DNA from: Paenibacillus sedimenti
GTDB lineage: Bacteria; Bacillota; Bacilli; Paenibacillales; NBRC-103111
DNA: 64,000 bases
NCBI RefSeq assembly: GCF_014534655.1
Contig: NZ_JACVVD010000008.1
Span: 1-64,000 of the forward strand
Direction of reading: 5' to 3'
Shown here in pieces: positions 15,200-25,279 of the stretch. The stretch's first letter is position 1, and the number at the start of each line of letters is the position of its first letter. The translations under genes were made by a program, and so were the position numbers. The notes beneath the pieces are model-generated. The model made no database searches. It worked only from the letters and a program-made list of their open reading frames with translations, and was not told the DNA's origin.

Positions 15200-16105
15200 T
15201 CATGCTTCCAGGCGGGCTAGCGTTGCTTCCTCGCATTCTTTGGAGCAGAAGCGGTTATGCTCCTCCTCACATTCCTCGCAGCAAATATGCTGCAAGTGGC
15301 AGTAGTCGTTCGCGCAGTTGATGTAGCGGTCTTCCGGTTTGCCGCAATGGTAGCAATGTCCGACGATGACATCTTCATCCGTACGGTTGATCGGCACGGA
15401 AATCCGCTCATCGAAGACGTAGCATTTGCCGTCGAACAGGCGGCCCTGTACCTCGGGATCTTTGCCATACGTAACAATCCCGCCATCGAGTTGGTACACT
15501 TCCTTGAAACCTTCCTTCAGCAGGAAACCGGACAGCTTCTCGCAGCGGATACCGCCCGTGCAGTAAGTAAGAATAGGCTTATCCTTATATTCTTGCAGGT
15601 TATTGCGAATCCACTCAGGGAATTCTTTGGTCGACTCGACTTCAGGACGAATGGCGCCGCGGAAATGGCCGATATCGAATTCGTAATTGTTGCGGCCATC
15701 GAGCACAATGACATCTTCCTGCTGCAGCTTCTCATAGAATTCCTTCGGCTTCAAATGGGTACCCGTCAAGTCGTTCGGGTTCACGTCCTCTTCAAGACGG
15801 AACGTAACGAGCTCTTTTTTGGGACGGACAAAAATTTTCTGGAACGCGTGCTTCTCGCTCTCATCTATTTTGAAGACCATGTCCTTGAAAAGCGGAATTT
15901 GGCGCATCATGCTCATGTAGGCCTCGGTTTGTCGGGCTGTGCCGGAGAGGGTACCGTTAATGCCCTCGGGCGCAATGAGAATGCGTCCTTTGACGCCGAG
16001 CTTTTTGCAATAAGCCAAATGTTCTTTGGCCAAAGCTTCCGGGTTATCGACCGTCACAAATTTATAATACAACAATATGCGATATGGAGAATCTGCTGCT
16101 GTCAT
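15200..16105 (-). CDS. trhO: tRNA uridine(34) hydroxylase, rhodanese family
   Basis: 301 residues, the YceA/TrhO family, which hydroxylates U34 of certain tRNAs at position 5 as the first step to methoxyuridine. Residues about 8-100 form the family N-terminal domain with [16 protein letters not shown]; the rhodanese domain (about 118-215) holds [17 protein letters not shown] and the active-site loop [10 protein letters not shown] with Cys182. The C-terminus (about 250-295) has a Cys-rich cluster (CYHCG, CANDYC, CCEEC, CSKEC) typical of Firmicute members and probably zinc-binding. It is monocistronic with a GGTGG-type ribosome binding site. Confidence 0.9.
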   Translation of the reverse strand: MTAADSPYRILLYYKFVTVDNPEALAKEHLAYCKKLGVKGRILIAPEGINGTLSGTARQTEAYMSMMRQIPLFKDMVFKIDESEKHAFQKIFVRPKKELVTFRLEEDVNPNDLTGTHLKPKEFYEKLQQEDVIVLDGRNNYEFDIGHFRGAIRPEVESTKEFPEWIRNNLQEYKDKPILTYCTGGIRCEKLSGFLLKEGFKEVYQLDGGIVTYGKDPEVQGRLFDGKCYVFDERISVPINRTDEDVIVGHCYHCGKPEDRYINCANDYCHLQHICCEECEEEHNRFCSKECEEATLARLEA

Positions 16106-16222
16106 AAATGTTAACCACCTATTATAGGGATCTTTGAGCGCAGCTCAAAGTCTCACCTTTCTCGATTAAATTGCAAACTGGATTGTTGCATAAGCATATA
16201 GTGACATAAATCGGCACAACTT

Positions 16223-19200
16223 TCAATCAAACGGCCGTTTTTCAATGGTGTGAAAAACTTCCTGCAATGCGTCCGCAACAGCCTGCAGCTTGGGGTGAAG
16301 CATAGCCGGGCCAGTATCTTCGGGTGATTCAAGTGCGCTCGTAAGTGTCTCTTCCAATATCGTCGCTGACTTATAAACCCGGCCCGCCGACAGGTTGCTT
16401 GAAGCCCCGCGCAGCGTGTGCGTGAAATGAATGGCTCCCGAATAGTTTTCAAGCGCAATTAAGCTCTCCAGATGTTCGATGGCATCTGCATATTGCTCGT
16501 AAAACTTGCGGAGCATTTGATCATACAGAACGGATTTGCCGCCAAATCGAACTAGCGCTTGTTCAATATCGAGTCCATGAACCTTCGCTTTGCTCTCTTC
16601 TTGCAAATACCGGTCTACAACCTCGAATAAACGCTCCGGAATAATCGGCTTAGATACAGTATCGTTCATACCAGCCCTCATGCAAGCTTTGCGCTGCTCC
16701 AAAGTGGAGTCTGCCGTAACGGCTATGATAGGGATATGTCGCCACGCGGGATTTTGGCGTATTCGCATCGTGGTCTCAATTCCATCCAGCTCAGGCATAT
16801 GAATATCCATCAAAATCAAGTCATAAGACTCGTTCTGTAACCGATTCAATGCTTCGAAACCGTTTACTGCAACATCGACTAAACAATTGTCGTTCTCCAA
16901 TAGCGATCGGGCGACGGTCTGATTAACTTCATTATCTTCAACAAGCAGTATCCGATGCGTTCTTTTGAATTCCGCCCTTTGGCTCATTGTCAGCTTCGCG
17001 GCTGCGCCCGTTTCGGGCCTATTCGTCAGCTCCTTCAATGTCTGATAAAGCACTCTGGATGAGATCGGCTTGACCATGATGGCGTCAGGCGCCTTATTAC
17101 GGGGGAACCGCTCCAGCGCATCCCGTCCCGGCAGTGTTGTGCATATAATAGTAAGGATCTGTCTATTAACGCAATGATGCAACATATCCAGCCATACCTC
17201 TTCACCATACATATCGGGAGCTTCCATATCGAGCAAAAGAACATCGAAGGGTTCAATCTCCGTTCTCTCACGTGCCTCTTTCCATGAATATACCCCCGCT
17301 GCTTGATCGCACATGCTGTGCAGGTGGCGGACAAGCACATGATGCAAAGTCGGATGATCCTCAACAACCAGCGCCCGGAGGGGGAGTTTCTTTATGTGGG
17401 TCAGGGGTGCTCCCGATATCGTGAAAGGGATGGAGATCCGAAATTCGCTGCCAAGGTTTGGAGCACTCCATACCTCAATCGTACCGTTCATATTCTCAAT
17501 CAAATTTTTGGATATAACAAGTCCAAGACCCGTTCCTCCATATTTCCGGCTGGTCGAACCATCCACTTGAACAAAAGGTTGGAACAGCTGCGCCAGTTGA
17601 TCCTCACGCATGCCGAGGCCTGTATCAATAATGCTGATGGCGAGCCGGACTTCCTCTCCGCTCATTTGCTCGACTTCTACACGAAGCGTTATCGTGCCTT
17701 GCTCCGTAAATTTAACCGCATTGCTCGTCAGATTCAGCAGCACCTGATACATGCGGAGCGGATCGCCAATCAAAGACAGCGGTACATCTTCATTGATCTG
17801 GCAAACAAAGTCAATCGGCTTGTGGCCAAGCAGCACGCTGAGCGTCTCGCTGACACGATCAATGGTTTCATCCAACTCGAAAGCGACATGCTCAATGGTC
17901 AGCTTGTTCGCATCCAGCTTGGAGAAGTCCAGAATATCATTGATGATTTTAGCAAGAGATTGCGAGGAAGCCGATATTTTATTCATATAATCTTTCTGCA
18001 GAGGCGTCATGCTTGTTCGCTCCATCAAGTACGATAGCCCGATGATCCCATTGAGCGGCGTTCTGATTTCGTGACTCATCCTGGCAAGGAAAATGCCTTT
18101 GGCCAGATTCGCTTCATCTGCTTCCTGTTTGGCGTGGATGAGCTCCTCCTTCACGCGCACCTGATCCGTAATATCTCTGGAAATGGCTGAATAGTAGCAT
18201 TCTCCACCGTCTGCAGGGCAATGAGGGACAATCGTCAGTGAAGTGAAAATCTTTCTGTTGTCCTTGGTCGTTACCTCTGCCTCGAATTCCCAGAAGCCTT
18301 GCTCGGTTGCGATAGCCAGCCCCTCATCCAAGTTGCTGTCGCTATGAAAATCAACAATATTGCTGAAATGTTCGTATTCCGTCTGTTGATCGACGAGACC
18401 GACGAATCGTCTAGCCATATGATTCATATAGAAGATGTTTCCGTCTTTATTGAAAGTAATAATCGAATCATGTGCATTTTCTACAATGGATAACAACCGC
18501 TCTTTCGTCTCCATGCTTTCTTTGATACCACTGATATCGCGGGCAATAAATACATAGCCTTTCAGGCCGCCGTCAGGATGTGTAATGATGCTGGCGTTGG
18601 CCTGCACAAAGATCCGGCCCCCCTCTTTATGATGCCAGATCCACTCTGTATCCTCTTTGAGGTGACGAATGGTTCGTATCACAAGAGCCGTACAGTCTGC
18701 GGGAATGTTCTCTTGAAGTTCCGCTGAATATTGAGCGGCTCGCTGGTTCAACTGCTCAGGATCCGACCAAAGCAAGGGGGTGGCTTTCTTATATACTTCA
18801 GCGTAGGTATACCCCAACATTTCTTCAGCGCGCCTATTGAAATGATTCACTGTAAACAAAGGATCTGTAACGATCATGGCATATTGATTATGATGAATGA
18901 AAGCATTAAACGGTTCAAAAAGCTCTCGTAAATTCTCTATCATCCCGTTCACAGAGTGGGCTAGCGCACCGAGCTCATCATTGCTATTGAAGGTAAGGGG
19001 CTTCATATAGAAGTCTCCATCGGCGACGGCTTCCGTGACCTGGAGAATCTGCTGAATACGTGTGATGAACATGGAATTGGAAGCCCAATAAATGAGTCCC
19101 GACAATACAAGCTCGGTCAGTATCAGAAGGCCGACTGTGGACCATAGCAATGGGCTCGTTGGAGCTTCAAAAGCAGCTACAGGCGTTAAATAAGCAAGGT

Positions 19201-19975
19201 ACCAATCCGATTGCGGTATGCGGGCATAAAACATATGTACCCGTTGGCCGTCGTAAACATCGTTAATGATTCCCGAGTCTTTCGTGATCGCCTCGTTAAA
19301 TTTAGGCGCAAAATCCGGATATTTCGTAAGAATATTCGACAATAGCGTCTCTGAAGGATCGGTATTATTGAGCATGAGTCCTTCTTTGTTAATAATGAAC
19401 GTTTTATAGAATTCGCTAGGCGGGTGGAGGTGCCGGCGAAATGTTTGATCCGCATCCATGGAAATAACAATAATGCTGGTAATGACATTATTTTCATTAA
19501 AGACAGGTGCGGAAATGGAAAACAAATACTTGTTGGTCACTCTCCCAAAACGAGGATCGGAAATAAAGGTTTTGCCAAGCAAAGCCTCCTCGAATCGGCG
19601 AGTCCCCGAGATATCCAGCGATTGACCTGATGTTAAGGTTAGCCGGCCCGTTAGATCGGCAACGCCCATGTTGTAAAAACGTCCGGCTCCTGTTTTCATT
19701 TCTCCTCTCAAAAAATCCAGCTGCTCAGCCATCGACCCCTTTTTCATCACGCTGGTGCGACTAATCAACTCTACTTCCGCTAAACGAATGGACAAAAAAT
19801 CGTGCAAATTTCGGGCTGAATTGATGACGGATGAAATCGATTGGTCTTCCATTTGGCGGATGAGTTTATTTTTGGAGAGCATATAATTCGCAGTACCTAC
19901 AAGTGAAAGTGAAATGGAGGTAATTAGAATAAGAGTTGCCAGCAATTTAAAGCGCAAAGATGAATTTTTGAGCAT
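16223..19975 (-). CDS. hybrid sensor histidine kinase with two receiver domains and HPt
   Basis: About 1250 residues from MLKNSSLRFKLLATLIL; GGAGG lies 8 bases upstream, whereas the frame's first ATG 14 codons earlier has none. Order: TM helix 1, an extracellular dCache-like sensor region (about 45-270), TM helix 2 (about 275-305), HAMP, two PAS domains (about 355-485 and 490-605), HisKA with His635 in MSHEIRTP, HATPase_c (DTGLGM, GGTGLGL), a first receiver with Asp916 in LLLDMEAPDM, a second receiver with Asp1057 in LILMDIHMP, and an HPt domain with His1186 in HTLRGASSNL. This is a complete internal phosphorelay. The first receiver has lost part of the usual acidic surroundings. No output regulator is adjacent; the ligand is unknown. 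Confidence 0.9.
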   Translation of the reverse strand: MLKNSSLRFKLLATLILITSISLSLVGTANYMLSKNKLIRQMEDQSISSVINSARNLHDFLSIRLAEVELISRTSVMKKGSMAEQLDFLRGEMKTGAGRFYNMGVADLTGRLTLTSGQSLDISGTRRFEEALLGKTFISDPRFGRVTNKYLFSISAPVFNENNVITSIIVISMDADQTFRRHLHPPSEFYKTFIINKEGLMLNNTDPSETLLSNILTKYPDFAPKFNEAITKDSGIINDVYDGQRVHMFYARIPQSDWYLAYLTPVAAFEAPTSPLLWSTVGLLILTELVLSGLIYWASNSMFITRIQQILQVTEAVADGDFYMKPLTFNSNDELGALAHSVNGMIENLRELFEPFNAFIHHNQYAMIVTDPLFTVNHFNRRAEEMLGYTYAEVYKKATPLLWSDPEQLNQRAAQYSAELQENIPADCTALVIRTIRHLKEDTEWIWHHKEGGRIFVQANASIITHPDGGLKGYVFIARDISGIKESMETKERLLSIVENAHDSIITFNKDGNIFYMNHMARRFVGLVDQQTEYEHFSNIVDFHSDSNLDEGLAIATEQGFWEFEAEVTTKDNRKIFTSLTIVPHCPADGGECYYSAISRDITDQVRVKEELIHAKQEADEANLAKGIFLARMSHEIRTPLNGIIGLSYLMERTSMTPLQKDYMNKISASSQSLAKIINDILDFSKLDANKLTIEHVAFELDETIDRVSETLSVLLGHKPIDFVCQINEDVPLSLIGDPLRMYQVLLNLTSNAVKFTEQGTITLRVEVEQMSGEEVRLAISIIDTGLGMREDQLAQLFQPFVQVDGSTSRKYGGTGLGLVISKNLIENMNGTIEVWSAPNLGSEFRISIPFTISGAPLTHIKKLPLRALVVEDHPTLHHVLVRHLHSMCDQAAGVYSWKEARERTEIEPFDVLLLDMEAPDMYGEEVWLDMLHHCVNRQILTIICTTLPGRDALERFPRNKAPDAIMVKPISSRVLYQTLKELTNRPETGAAAKLTMSQRAEFKRTHRILLVEDNEVNQTVARSLLENDNCLVDVAVNGFEALNRLQNESYDLILMDIHMPELDGIETTMRIRQNPAWRHIPIIAVTADSTLEQRKACMRAGMNDTVSKPIIPERLFEVVDRYLQEESKAKVHGLDIEQALVRFGGKSVLYDQMLRKFYEQYADAIEHLESLIALENYSGAIHFTHTLRGASSNLSAGRVYKSATILEETLTSALESPEDTGPAMLHPKLQAVADALQEVFHTIEKRPFD

Positions 19976-20199
19976 CAAGCAGCCTCCGGGTATCATGAAG
20001 TTATTAGAGAAATTCATAGGTTTATAACGTTTATATCGGATAACTCTAACATCTGTCCATTACAATTAATCCCAATAGATGAAATGAGTATGCGACAGAG
20101 TTCGAATATTCATTCGAATTGGTGGGCCTTTTATATGAACACATTATTGGAAGCGTTTGCATATACTATAACATCCAGTAGTTGGGAGGTGGAATGGGG

Positions 20200-20520
20200 A
20201 TGACCTTCAAAAATCTATTATCCGCATGTCTAGGTGTCTGGTTCCTAGTGACCCCATGGGTTTTCGGCTTTGCTGATCAAACGAATGCTTTGCTTGCCTG
20301 CGGCATCCTTGGCGGTTTGCAGTTCATATGCTCGTTGCTGGCTCTTGGCAAATCAGGCAAGAAAGTATGGCAGAACTGGGTCTGCTTTTTCATTGGTGCG
20401 GTGTACATTGTGCTTCCGAATCTTTATCATTGGGACATGATGGAATTTTTTGTATTTGTCGGGTTGGGCTTTTTGACGATGCTTGTGAATTACTCTAATT
20501 TGTATTCGGATATGAATTGA
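20200..20520 (+). CDS. SPW-repeat-like small membrane protein
   Basis: About 106 residues from ATG 20200 (MTFKNLLSACLGVWFL); GGGAGG at 20184-20189 favours this ATG over those at 20194. Four hydrophobic helices are visible. LGVWFLVTPWVFGFAD resembles the SPW motif (SPWVLGF) of small bacterial membrane proteins, with a second, weaker copy (CFFIGAVYIVLPNLY) as expected for an internal repeat. Function unknown. It is divergent from the hybrid kinase and could share its regulatory region. Confidence 0.6.
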   Translation: MTFKNLLSACLGVWFLVTPWVFGFADQTNALLACGILGGLQFICSLLALGKSGKKVWQNWVCFFIGAVYIVLPNLYHWDMMEFFVFVGLGFLTMLVNYSNLYSDMN

Positions 20521-20550
20521 TGGCATGTAGACCATCATGCTTAAAATTTT

Positions 20551-20584
20551 GAACCTAAGAATTGTGCGTGCTTAGGTTCTTTTT
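20551..20584 (+). terminator. Rho-independent terminator
   Basis: GAACCTAAG (20551-20559) pairs with CTTAGGTTC (20571-20579), followed by a T-run. Confidence 0.9.
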
Positions 20585-20749
20585 GCATTTTTACCAATAC
20601 AAATCTATATATGACATCATATATATGTGTAATAATCCTATTAATTTCATTAATGCCTAATTTATCGGATATAATCAAATATATATTGCATAATTAATTC
20701 GTGTATTATATATTTAATACATACTAAATATGAAGTTTGGGGGATGGAG

Positions 20750-21796
20750 ATGCGAGTTGGCATTAGTGGCACAGGTAGAATTGGCAGACTTTGTTTGAGG
20801 AAAGCGTTGACGGAACAACAAGCGGATTATGAAGTTAAGCTCATTAACTCAACCAGCTCAATTCATGCACTAGCACATTTATTAAAGTATGATTCCGTAC
20901 ATGGCACATGGGATGCAGTTATCGAAGCGGCTGATGACGAATTAGTGATTAATGGACAGCGGATTTCTGTGATCTGTGAAAGGGAGCCCGATTTGCTGCC
21001 ATGGAAAGATCATGGTGTAGACTTGGTCGTAGATGCAACCGGTAAGTTCAATCATCGACATGGTGCAGAGCGACACCTTTTTGCAGGAGCGAAGAAGGTT
21101 TTGGTTACAGCGCCTGCAGGTAACATGGACCTGACTGTAGTCATGGGTGTGAACGAAGAACGATATGATCCCAAGCAGCATCACTTGCTATCCGCAGCCT
21201 CCTGTACAACCAATTGCATCGCACCCATTCTTCATATCCTGGACAATGCTTTTGACGTCAAGCACGGGTGGATGACAACGGTGCATGCTTTCACCAATGA
21301 TCAAAATCATATGGATAATCCGCATAAAGATCTCCGAAGGGCAAGGGCATGCACGAATTCCATCATTCCGACCTCTACCGGAGTAGGGAAAGCACTTATC
21401 GATGTCCTTCCTCATCTCGCAAGCTCTATTCAAGGTGTCTCTATCCGTGTGCCGACGCCGGACGTTTCGCTGCTCGATCTTCAAGTAGCCGTTGGACGCA
21501 AAGTGACAGCAGAGGAAGTGAGGCAAACCTTCAAACAAGCCATTGCCGGACCTATTGGCACATTCGTTGATTACAATGAATTGCCGCTTGTTTCCGCAGA
21601 TTATATCGGAAATGACAAATCGGCTATTATCGACGGTCTCAGCATCATGACGCAGGAAGATGGGATCAAGCTGCTGGCGTGGTATGACAACGAGTGGGCT
21701 TATGCAAGCCGAGTAATTGATTTTGTATCCTATATTTCACGTGCGGAAAGCACAGAGCTGAAGGGGGAAACGAAATGTCTAACACAAACGGTGTAA
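20750..21796 (+). CDS. gapB: glyceraldehyde-3-phosphate dehydrogenase, GapB type
   Basis: 348 residues from ATG 20750 (ATG 20744 adds two). It catalyses the interconversion of 1,3-bisphosphoglycerate and glyceraldehyde 3-phosphate. The catalytic Cys152 is in AASCTTNC and the base His179 in TTVHAFTNDQ. In the nucleotide loop the NAD-specifying Asp of glycolytic GapA is replaced (KLINSTSSIHALAHL), as in gluconeogenic, NADP-tolerant GapB. The dinucleotide motif reads GISGTGRIGR rather than the near-invariant GINGFGRIGR. It heads an operon with an SR1P-like peptide gene and ppdK, so a gluconeogenic or pyruvate-to-hexose role is likely. Confidence 0.85.
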   Translation: MRVGISGTGRIGRLCLRKALTEQQADYEVKLINSTSSIHALAHLLKYDSVHGTWDAVIEAADDELVINGQRISVICEREPDLLPWKDHGVDLVVDATGKFNHRHGAERHLFAGAKKVLVTAPAGNMDLTVVMGVNEERYDPKQHHLLSAASCTTNCIAPILHILDNAFDVKHGWMTTVHAFTNDQNHMDNPHKDLRRARACTNSIIPTSTGVGKALIDVLPHLASSIQGVSIRVPTPDVSLLDLQVAVGRKVTAEEVRQTFKQAIAGPIGTFVDYNELPLVSADYIGNDKSAIIDGLSIMTQEDGIKLLAWYDNEWAYASRVIDFVSYISRAESTELKGETKCLTQTV

Positions 21797-21957
21797 AATA
21801 TGCGGCGATTCAAAGACATGATCTTGGAGTGATCATTTGCAAGGAGTGTAATACGGTTATAGGTACGTTGCCGACTAACGGATATAAGAAATTTTATGGC
21901 CATTGCAATTCAGCTGCTTGTTTGGAGAAAAAGAAGGCGGTGGACAATCAAAAATGA
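21775..21957 (+). CDS. SR1P-like GapA-binding peptide
   Basis: A 60-residue protein starting inside the end of gapB, with AGGGGGAAACGAA upstream of ATG 21775. The core GVIICKECNTVIGTLP then GYKKFYGHCNSAAC has the spacing I recall for the SR1P family: V-x-C-x-x-C, a central I, K-x-x-x-Y-G-x-C and a late Cys. SR1P of Bacillus subtilis is a small peptide made from the sRNA SR1 that binds GapA and promotes its interaction with RNase J1. Here the gene lies inside a gap operon rather than on an sRNA. The stop overlaps the ppdK start (ATGA). Two Cys pairs could bind zinc. Family assignment rests on motif spacing only. Confidence 0.6.
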   Translation: MSNTNGVKYAAIQRHDLGVIICKECNTVIGTLPTNGYKKFYGHCNSAACLEKKKAVDNQK

Positions 21958-24629
21958 ATAAGCAAGTGATTCCTTTTCATGAGGGCAATGCTTCCATGAA
22001 AGCATTGTTAGGAGGGAAGGGGGCTAATCTTGCGGAGATGACGCGTGCCCAGCTTCCCGTGCCTCCCGGCTTTACCATTACGACAGAGGCTTGCTTGGCT
22101 TTTTTTAAGGTGGGTAATCGGCTTTCAGAGGAATTGCTTGAACAAATCGCAAGTGCACTGGGGCAGCTTGAAAAACAGAAAGGACAAAAGTTTGGAGAGG
22201 AGAACAATCCGCTATTAGTTTCAGTACGATCCGGTTCCGTAACTTCGATGCCGGGGATGATGGATACGATTTTGAATCTCGGGCTCAATGATGTAACCGT
22301 ACAAGGCTTGGCCAAGCTTACGAACAATGAACGGTTCGCTTACGATTGCTACCGCCGTTTGATGCAAATGTTCGGGAATGTTGTGCTTGGCATAGAATCC
22401 ATTCATTTCGAGCATCTTTTGCACCGGTTAAAAGAAAAAGAAGGAGTCGAACAGGATCAGGAGGTTACGGCAGATGGCTGGAAGCAGCTTATCGTAGATT
22501 ACAAAAGATGCATTCAGGCAAAAGCTGGCCGTGATTTTCCACAACATGTATATGAGCAGTTAAGAATGGCAGTTGAAGCTGTATTCAAGTCATGGAATAA
22601 CCCTCGAGCCCGGATTTATCGCAAAATCAATCGGATTCCTGATGAGCAGGGGACTGCAGTCAACGTGCAAAGCATGGTATTTGGCAACAGGGGGGATAAT
22701 TGCGGCACAGGGGTTGTATTTACGAGAAACCCTTCTACGGGCAAGAATGAGTTTTTTGGCGAATACCTCATCAATGCACAAGGGGAAGATGTGGTGGCAG
22801 GGGTAAGAACCCCGCTTGCCATAGCTGAGCTGAAAAGCGCAATGCCGGAGATTTACGATCAACTTTATCAGGTATCCAAGCAGCTTGAGAAGCATTACCA
22901 TGATATGCAGGACATTGAGTTTACCGTGGAAGATAATAAGTTGTACATTCTTCAAATACGCGGAGGTAAGCGTAATGCTCAAGCGGCATTGAAAATTGCA
23001 GTCGATCTGGTTCAAGAAGGTTTCTTGTCCAAACAAGAAGCCGTTGGGCGGATCGAAGTATCGCATCTGGAGCAGCTCCTGCATCGAGGTATTGAAGAAA
23101 ATGCAGTGAAAGACGTGCTCGCAACAGGTTTGCCTGCATCCCCGGGCGCAGCGGTGGGGCAGCTTGTGTTTAACGCAGATACAGCTGCAGAATGGAGTCG
23201 TACCGGTAAGGTCATTATTCTTGCACGACCGGAAACTACACCTGAAGATATCCATGGCGTGATTGCTTCTGAAGGTATTCTGACAAGCCGTGGCGGGATG
23301 ACCAGTCATGCCGCCGTTGTGGCAAGGGGGATGGGAAAGCCTTGCGTATGCGGCTGTGAAGACATCCGGATTATACCTGATGAGAAGCGCATGCTGGTTG
23401 GCAATAGAGTCATCGAAGAAGGAGAATGGATCACCTTGGACGGTGCAAGCGGTCGAGTTATTATCGGCGCTATGCCATTGCAAGAAGCAAGGATGACAGA
23501 AGAGCTTCTGACCGTACTGAAGTGGGCGGATGAAATCCGCACGTTGAAAGTGCGTGCGAATGCGGATAATCCACACGATGCCAGTATCGCTAGACAAATG
23601 GGAGCGGAGGGTATCGGGCTGTGCCGTACAGAGCATATGTTTTTCTCGCCCAATCGTTTGCCTGTCGTTCAGCGAATGATCCTGGCTGACGATACGCGGG
23701 AACGCAAAGAAGCCCTTGGCCAGCTGCTTCCGATGCAGCAGTCGGATTTCGAAGGGATGTTCGAGGTTATGGACGGCCTTCCTGTGACGATTCGTTTGCT
23801 GGATCCGCCTTTACATGAGTTTTTGCCTAACCTTGAAGAGCTGCAGAGGAAGTATGACAGGCTCACTTACGAGGGAGGTTCTGACTTGGAAAAAGCGGAA
23901 GTAGCGCAGCTTCTCCGCAAAGTGCAAACGCTTCATGAGACGAACCCGATGCTGGGGTGGCGTGGATGCAGGTTGGGTATTGTATATCCGGAAATTTATG
24001 ATATGCAAATCGAGGCCATCTTTCGTGCAGCTTCCCGCTGTATCGATCGAGGATTCCGCGTGGTTCCGGAAATCATGATTCCGCTCGTCGGTCATGCCAA
24101 TGAACTCAAGCTTTTAAGAGAGCTTGTAGACTTCGTTGCAGATCAGGTACTAGGTAAAGATAAGCTTCACGATTGTCCGTACAAGGTCGGCACCATGATT
24201 GAAGTACCCCGTGCCGCTCTAACAGCTCGTCAAATTGCGGCTTATGCGGATTTCTTTTCATTTGGCACGAATGATCTGACCCAAATGACATTCGGATATA
24301 GCCGGGACGATGCGGAAGGAAAGTTTTTATCGCATTATATCGATCAAAAGCTGCTTCCTCATAATCCGTTCCAGGTGCTTGACGCAGAAGGGGTCGGACA
24401 ATTAATTGATTTAGCCGTGCATGCAGGCAAACGGGTAAAGCCGTCGTTAAAAACAGGCATATGCGGCGAGCACGGCGGCGATAAAGAATCTATTTTCTTT
24501 TGCCACCAAACCGGATTAGACTATGTCAGCTGCTCTCCTTACCGGATTCCTCTCGCACGCATAGCGGCAGCACAGGCGTTTATTCAATATGGAGTTCCCG
24601 GTGAAAAGGAAGCCGTTGAAGCGGTATGA
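21954..24629 (+). CDS. ppdK: pyruvate, phosphate dikinase
   Basis: 891 residues, about the usual 880. Start ATG 21954 overlaps the stop of the SR1P-like gene, with AAGGCGG upstream. It interconverts pyruvate + ATP + Pi and phosphoenolpyruvate + AMP + PPi. The N-terminal ATP-grasp domain has GGKGANLAEM and SVRSGSVTSMPGMMDT; the swivelling domain carries the phosphorylated His452 in RGGMTSHAAVVARG; the C-terminal PEP/pyruvate barrel ends with the catalytic Cys837 in GICGEHGGD. Translation is coupled to gapB and the peptide gene, which supports a gluconeogenic operon. No DUF299/PpsR regulatory kinase gene is adjacent. Confidence 0.95.
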   Translation: MNKQVIPFHEGNASMKALLGGKGANLAEMTRAQLPVPPGFTITTEACLAFFKVGNRLSEELLEQIASALGQLEKQKGQKFGEENNPLLVSVRSGSVTSMPGMMDTILNLGLNDVTVQGLAKLTNNERFAYDCYRRLMQMFGNVVLGIESIHFEHLLHRLKEKEGVEQDQEVTADGWKQLIVDYKRCIQAKAGRDFPQHVYEQLRMAVEAVFKSWNNPRARIYRKINRIPDEQGTAVNVQSMVFGNRGDNCGTGVVFTRNPSTGKNEFFGEYLINAQGEDVVAGVRTPLAIAELKSAMPEIYDQLYQVSKQLEKHYHDMQDIEFTVEDNKLYILQIRGGKRNAQAALKIAVDLVQEGFLSKQEAVGRIEVSHLEQLLHRGIEENAVKDVLATGLPASPGAAVGQLVFNADTAAEWSRTGKVIILARPETTPEDIHGVIASEGILTSRGGMTSHAAVVARGMGKPCVCGCEDIRIIPDEKRMLVGNRVIEEGEWITLDGASGRVIIGAMPLQEARMTEELLTVLKWADEIRTLKVRANADNPHDASIARQMGAEGIGLCRTEHMFFSPNRLPVVQRMILADDTRERKEALGQLLPMQQSDFEGMFEVMDGLPVTIRLLDPPLHEFLPNLEELQRKYDRLTYEGGSDLEKAEVAQLLRKVQTLHETNPMLGWRGCRLGIVYPEIYDMQIEAIFRAASRCIDRGFRVVPEIMIPLVGHANELKLLRELVDFVADQVLGKDKLHDCPYKVGTMIEVPRAALTARQIAAYADFFSFGTNDLTQMTFGYSRDDAEGKFLSHYIDQKLLPHNPFQVLDAEGVGQLIDLAVHAGKRVKPSLKTGICGEHGGDKESIFFCHQTGLDYVSCSPYRIPLARIAAAQAFIQYGVPGEKEAVEAV

Positions 24630-24648
24630 ACGTCAGAATAATCGAGAT

Positions 24649-24676
24649 GGGGCATGCTGATGCATGCCTCTTTTTC
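24649..24676 (+). terminator. Rho-independent terminator
   Basis: GGCATGC and GCATGCC around TGAT, followed by TCTTTTT, 20 bases after ppdK. Confidence 0.8.
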
Positions 24677-25279
24677 AGTTTATGCTGGCAGAGTTGCTGT
24701 ACAAAATACAACATATCGGCAGAACGAAGGCCAGAAACAACGAGATGTTGCACAAAGGGCAATAATAATCGTTCTTGTAGAGCCGAAAAGCAGATTCTAC
24801 AGCAAATTGTTGTATGTATTGCAACAGGTAGGGAGTATGGAGCTGCCCAGCTACTGAAACGTTGTACAATTTACAATTTATAGATGATTCCAATAACACG
24901 AATTTCAAGGCGCGCGTTTTTGGCGCTGCATGGCGCTGTCGAACCTAACAGCGGTTGGAACCCTGCCCATACCCATTATTTGTAGTCCGAAAACGCCCAT
25001 TTACGGGAAAGCAGTACCATCCCAAATATCTGCAGTTCGATTTTACCAAATTATAAAAAGGTTCGTACGATCGAATGTTCGATTTGGTCATCGTAAGTGG
25101 GTAAAATAGGACTGCATCAGCTAAATTCCTAACCAGTCATACATAATTGGGTGAAATCGTACTACAGCTACTCCCCCTATGGCTAATCCAATAGATCGAT
25201 CAAAAGGAACCCTTGCCAGAATATCGTATCCGAAAATGGTATAATGATTAAAATGATTTCGCCTAGGAGCGTGTTCGAA
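24677..25279. other. non-coding region with short dispersed repeats
   Basis: About 600 bases without a convincing gene. TTGTA/TACAA and TTGCAACA-type pieces recur (about 24696, 24745, 24809, 24820 and 24860), and GCAGTTCGATTTTACC- and ACTGCATCAGC-like pieces follow between 24960 and 25190. They look like remnants of small intergenic repeat elements. The promoter of the NAD-salvage pair probably lies near 25225-25245 (TATCGTA and TATAAT). Confidence 0.4.
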
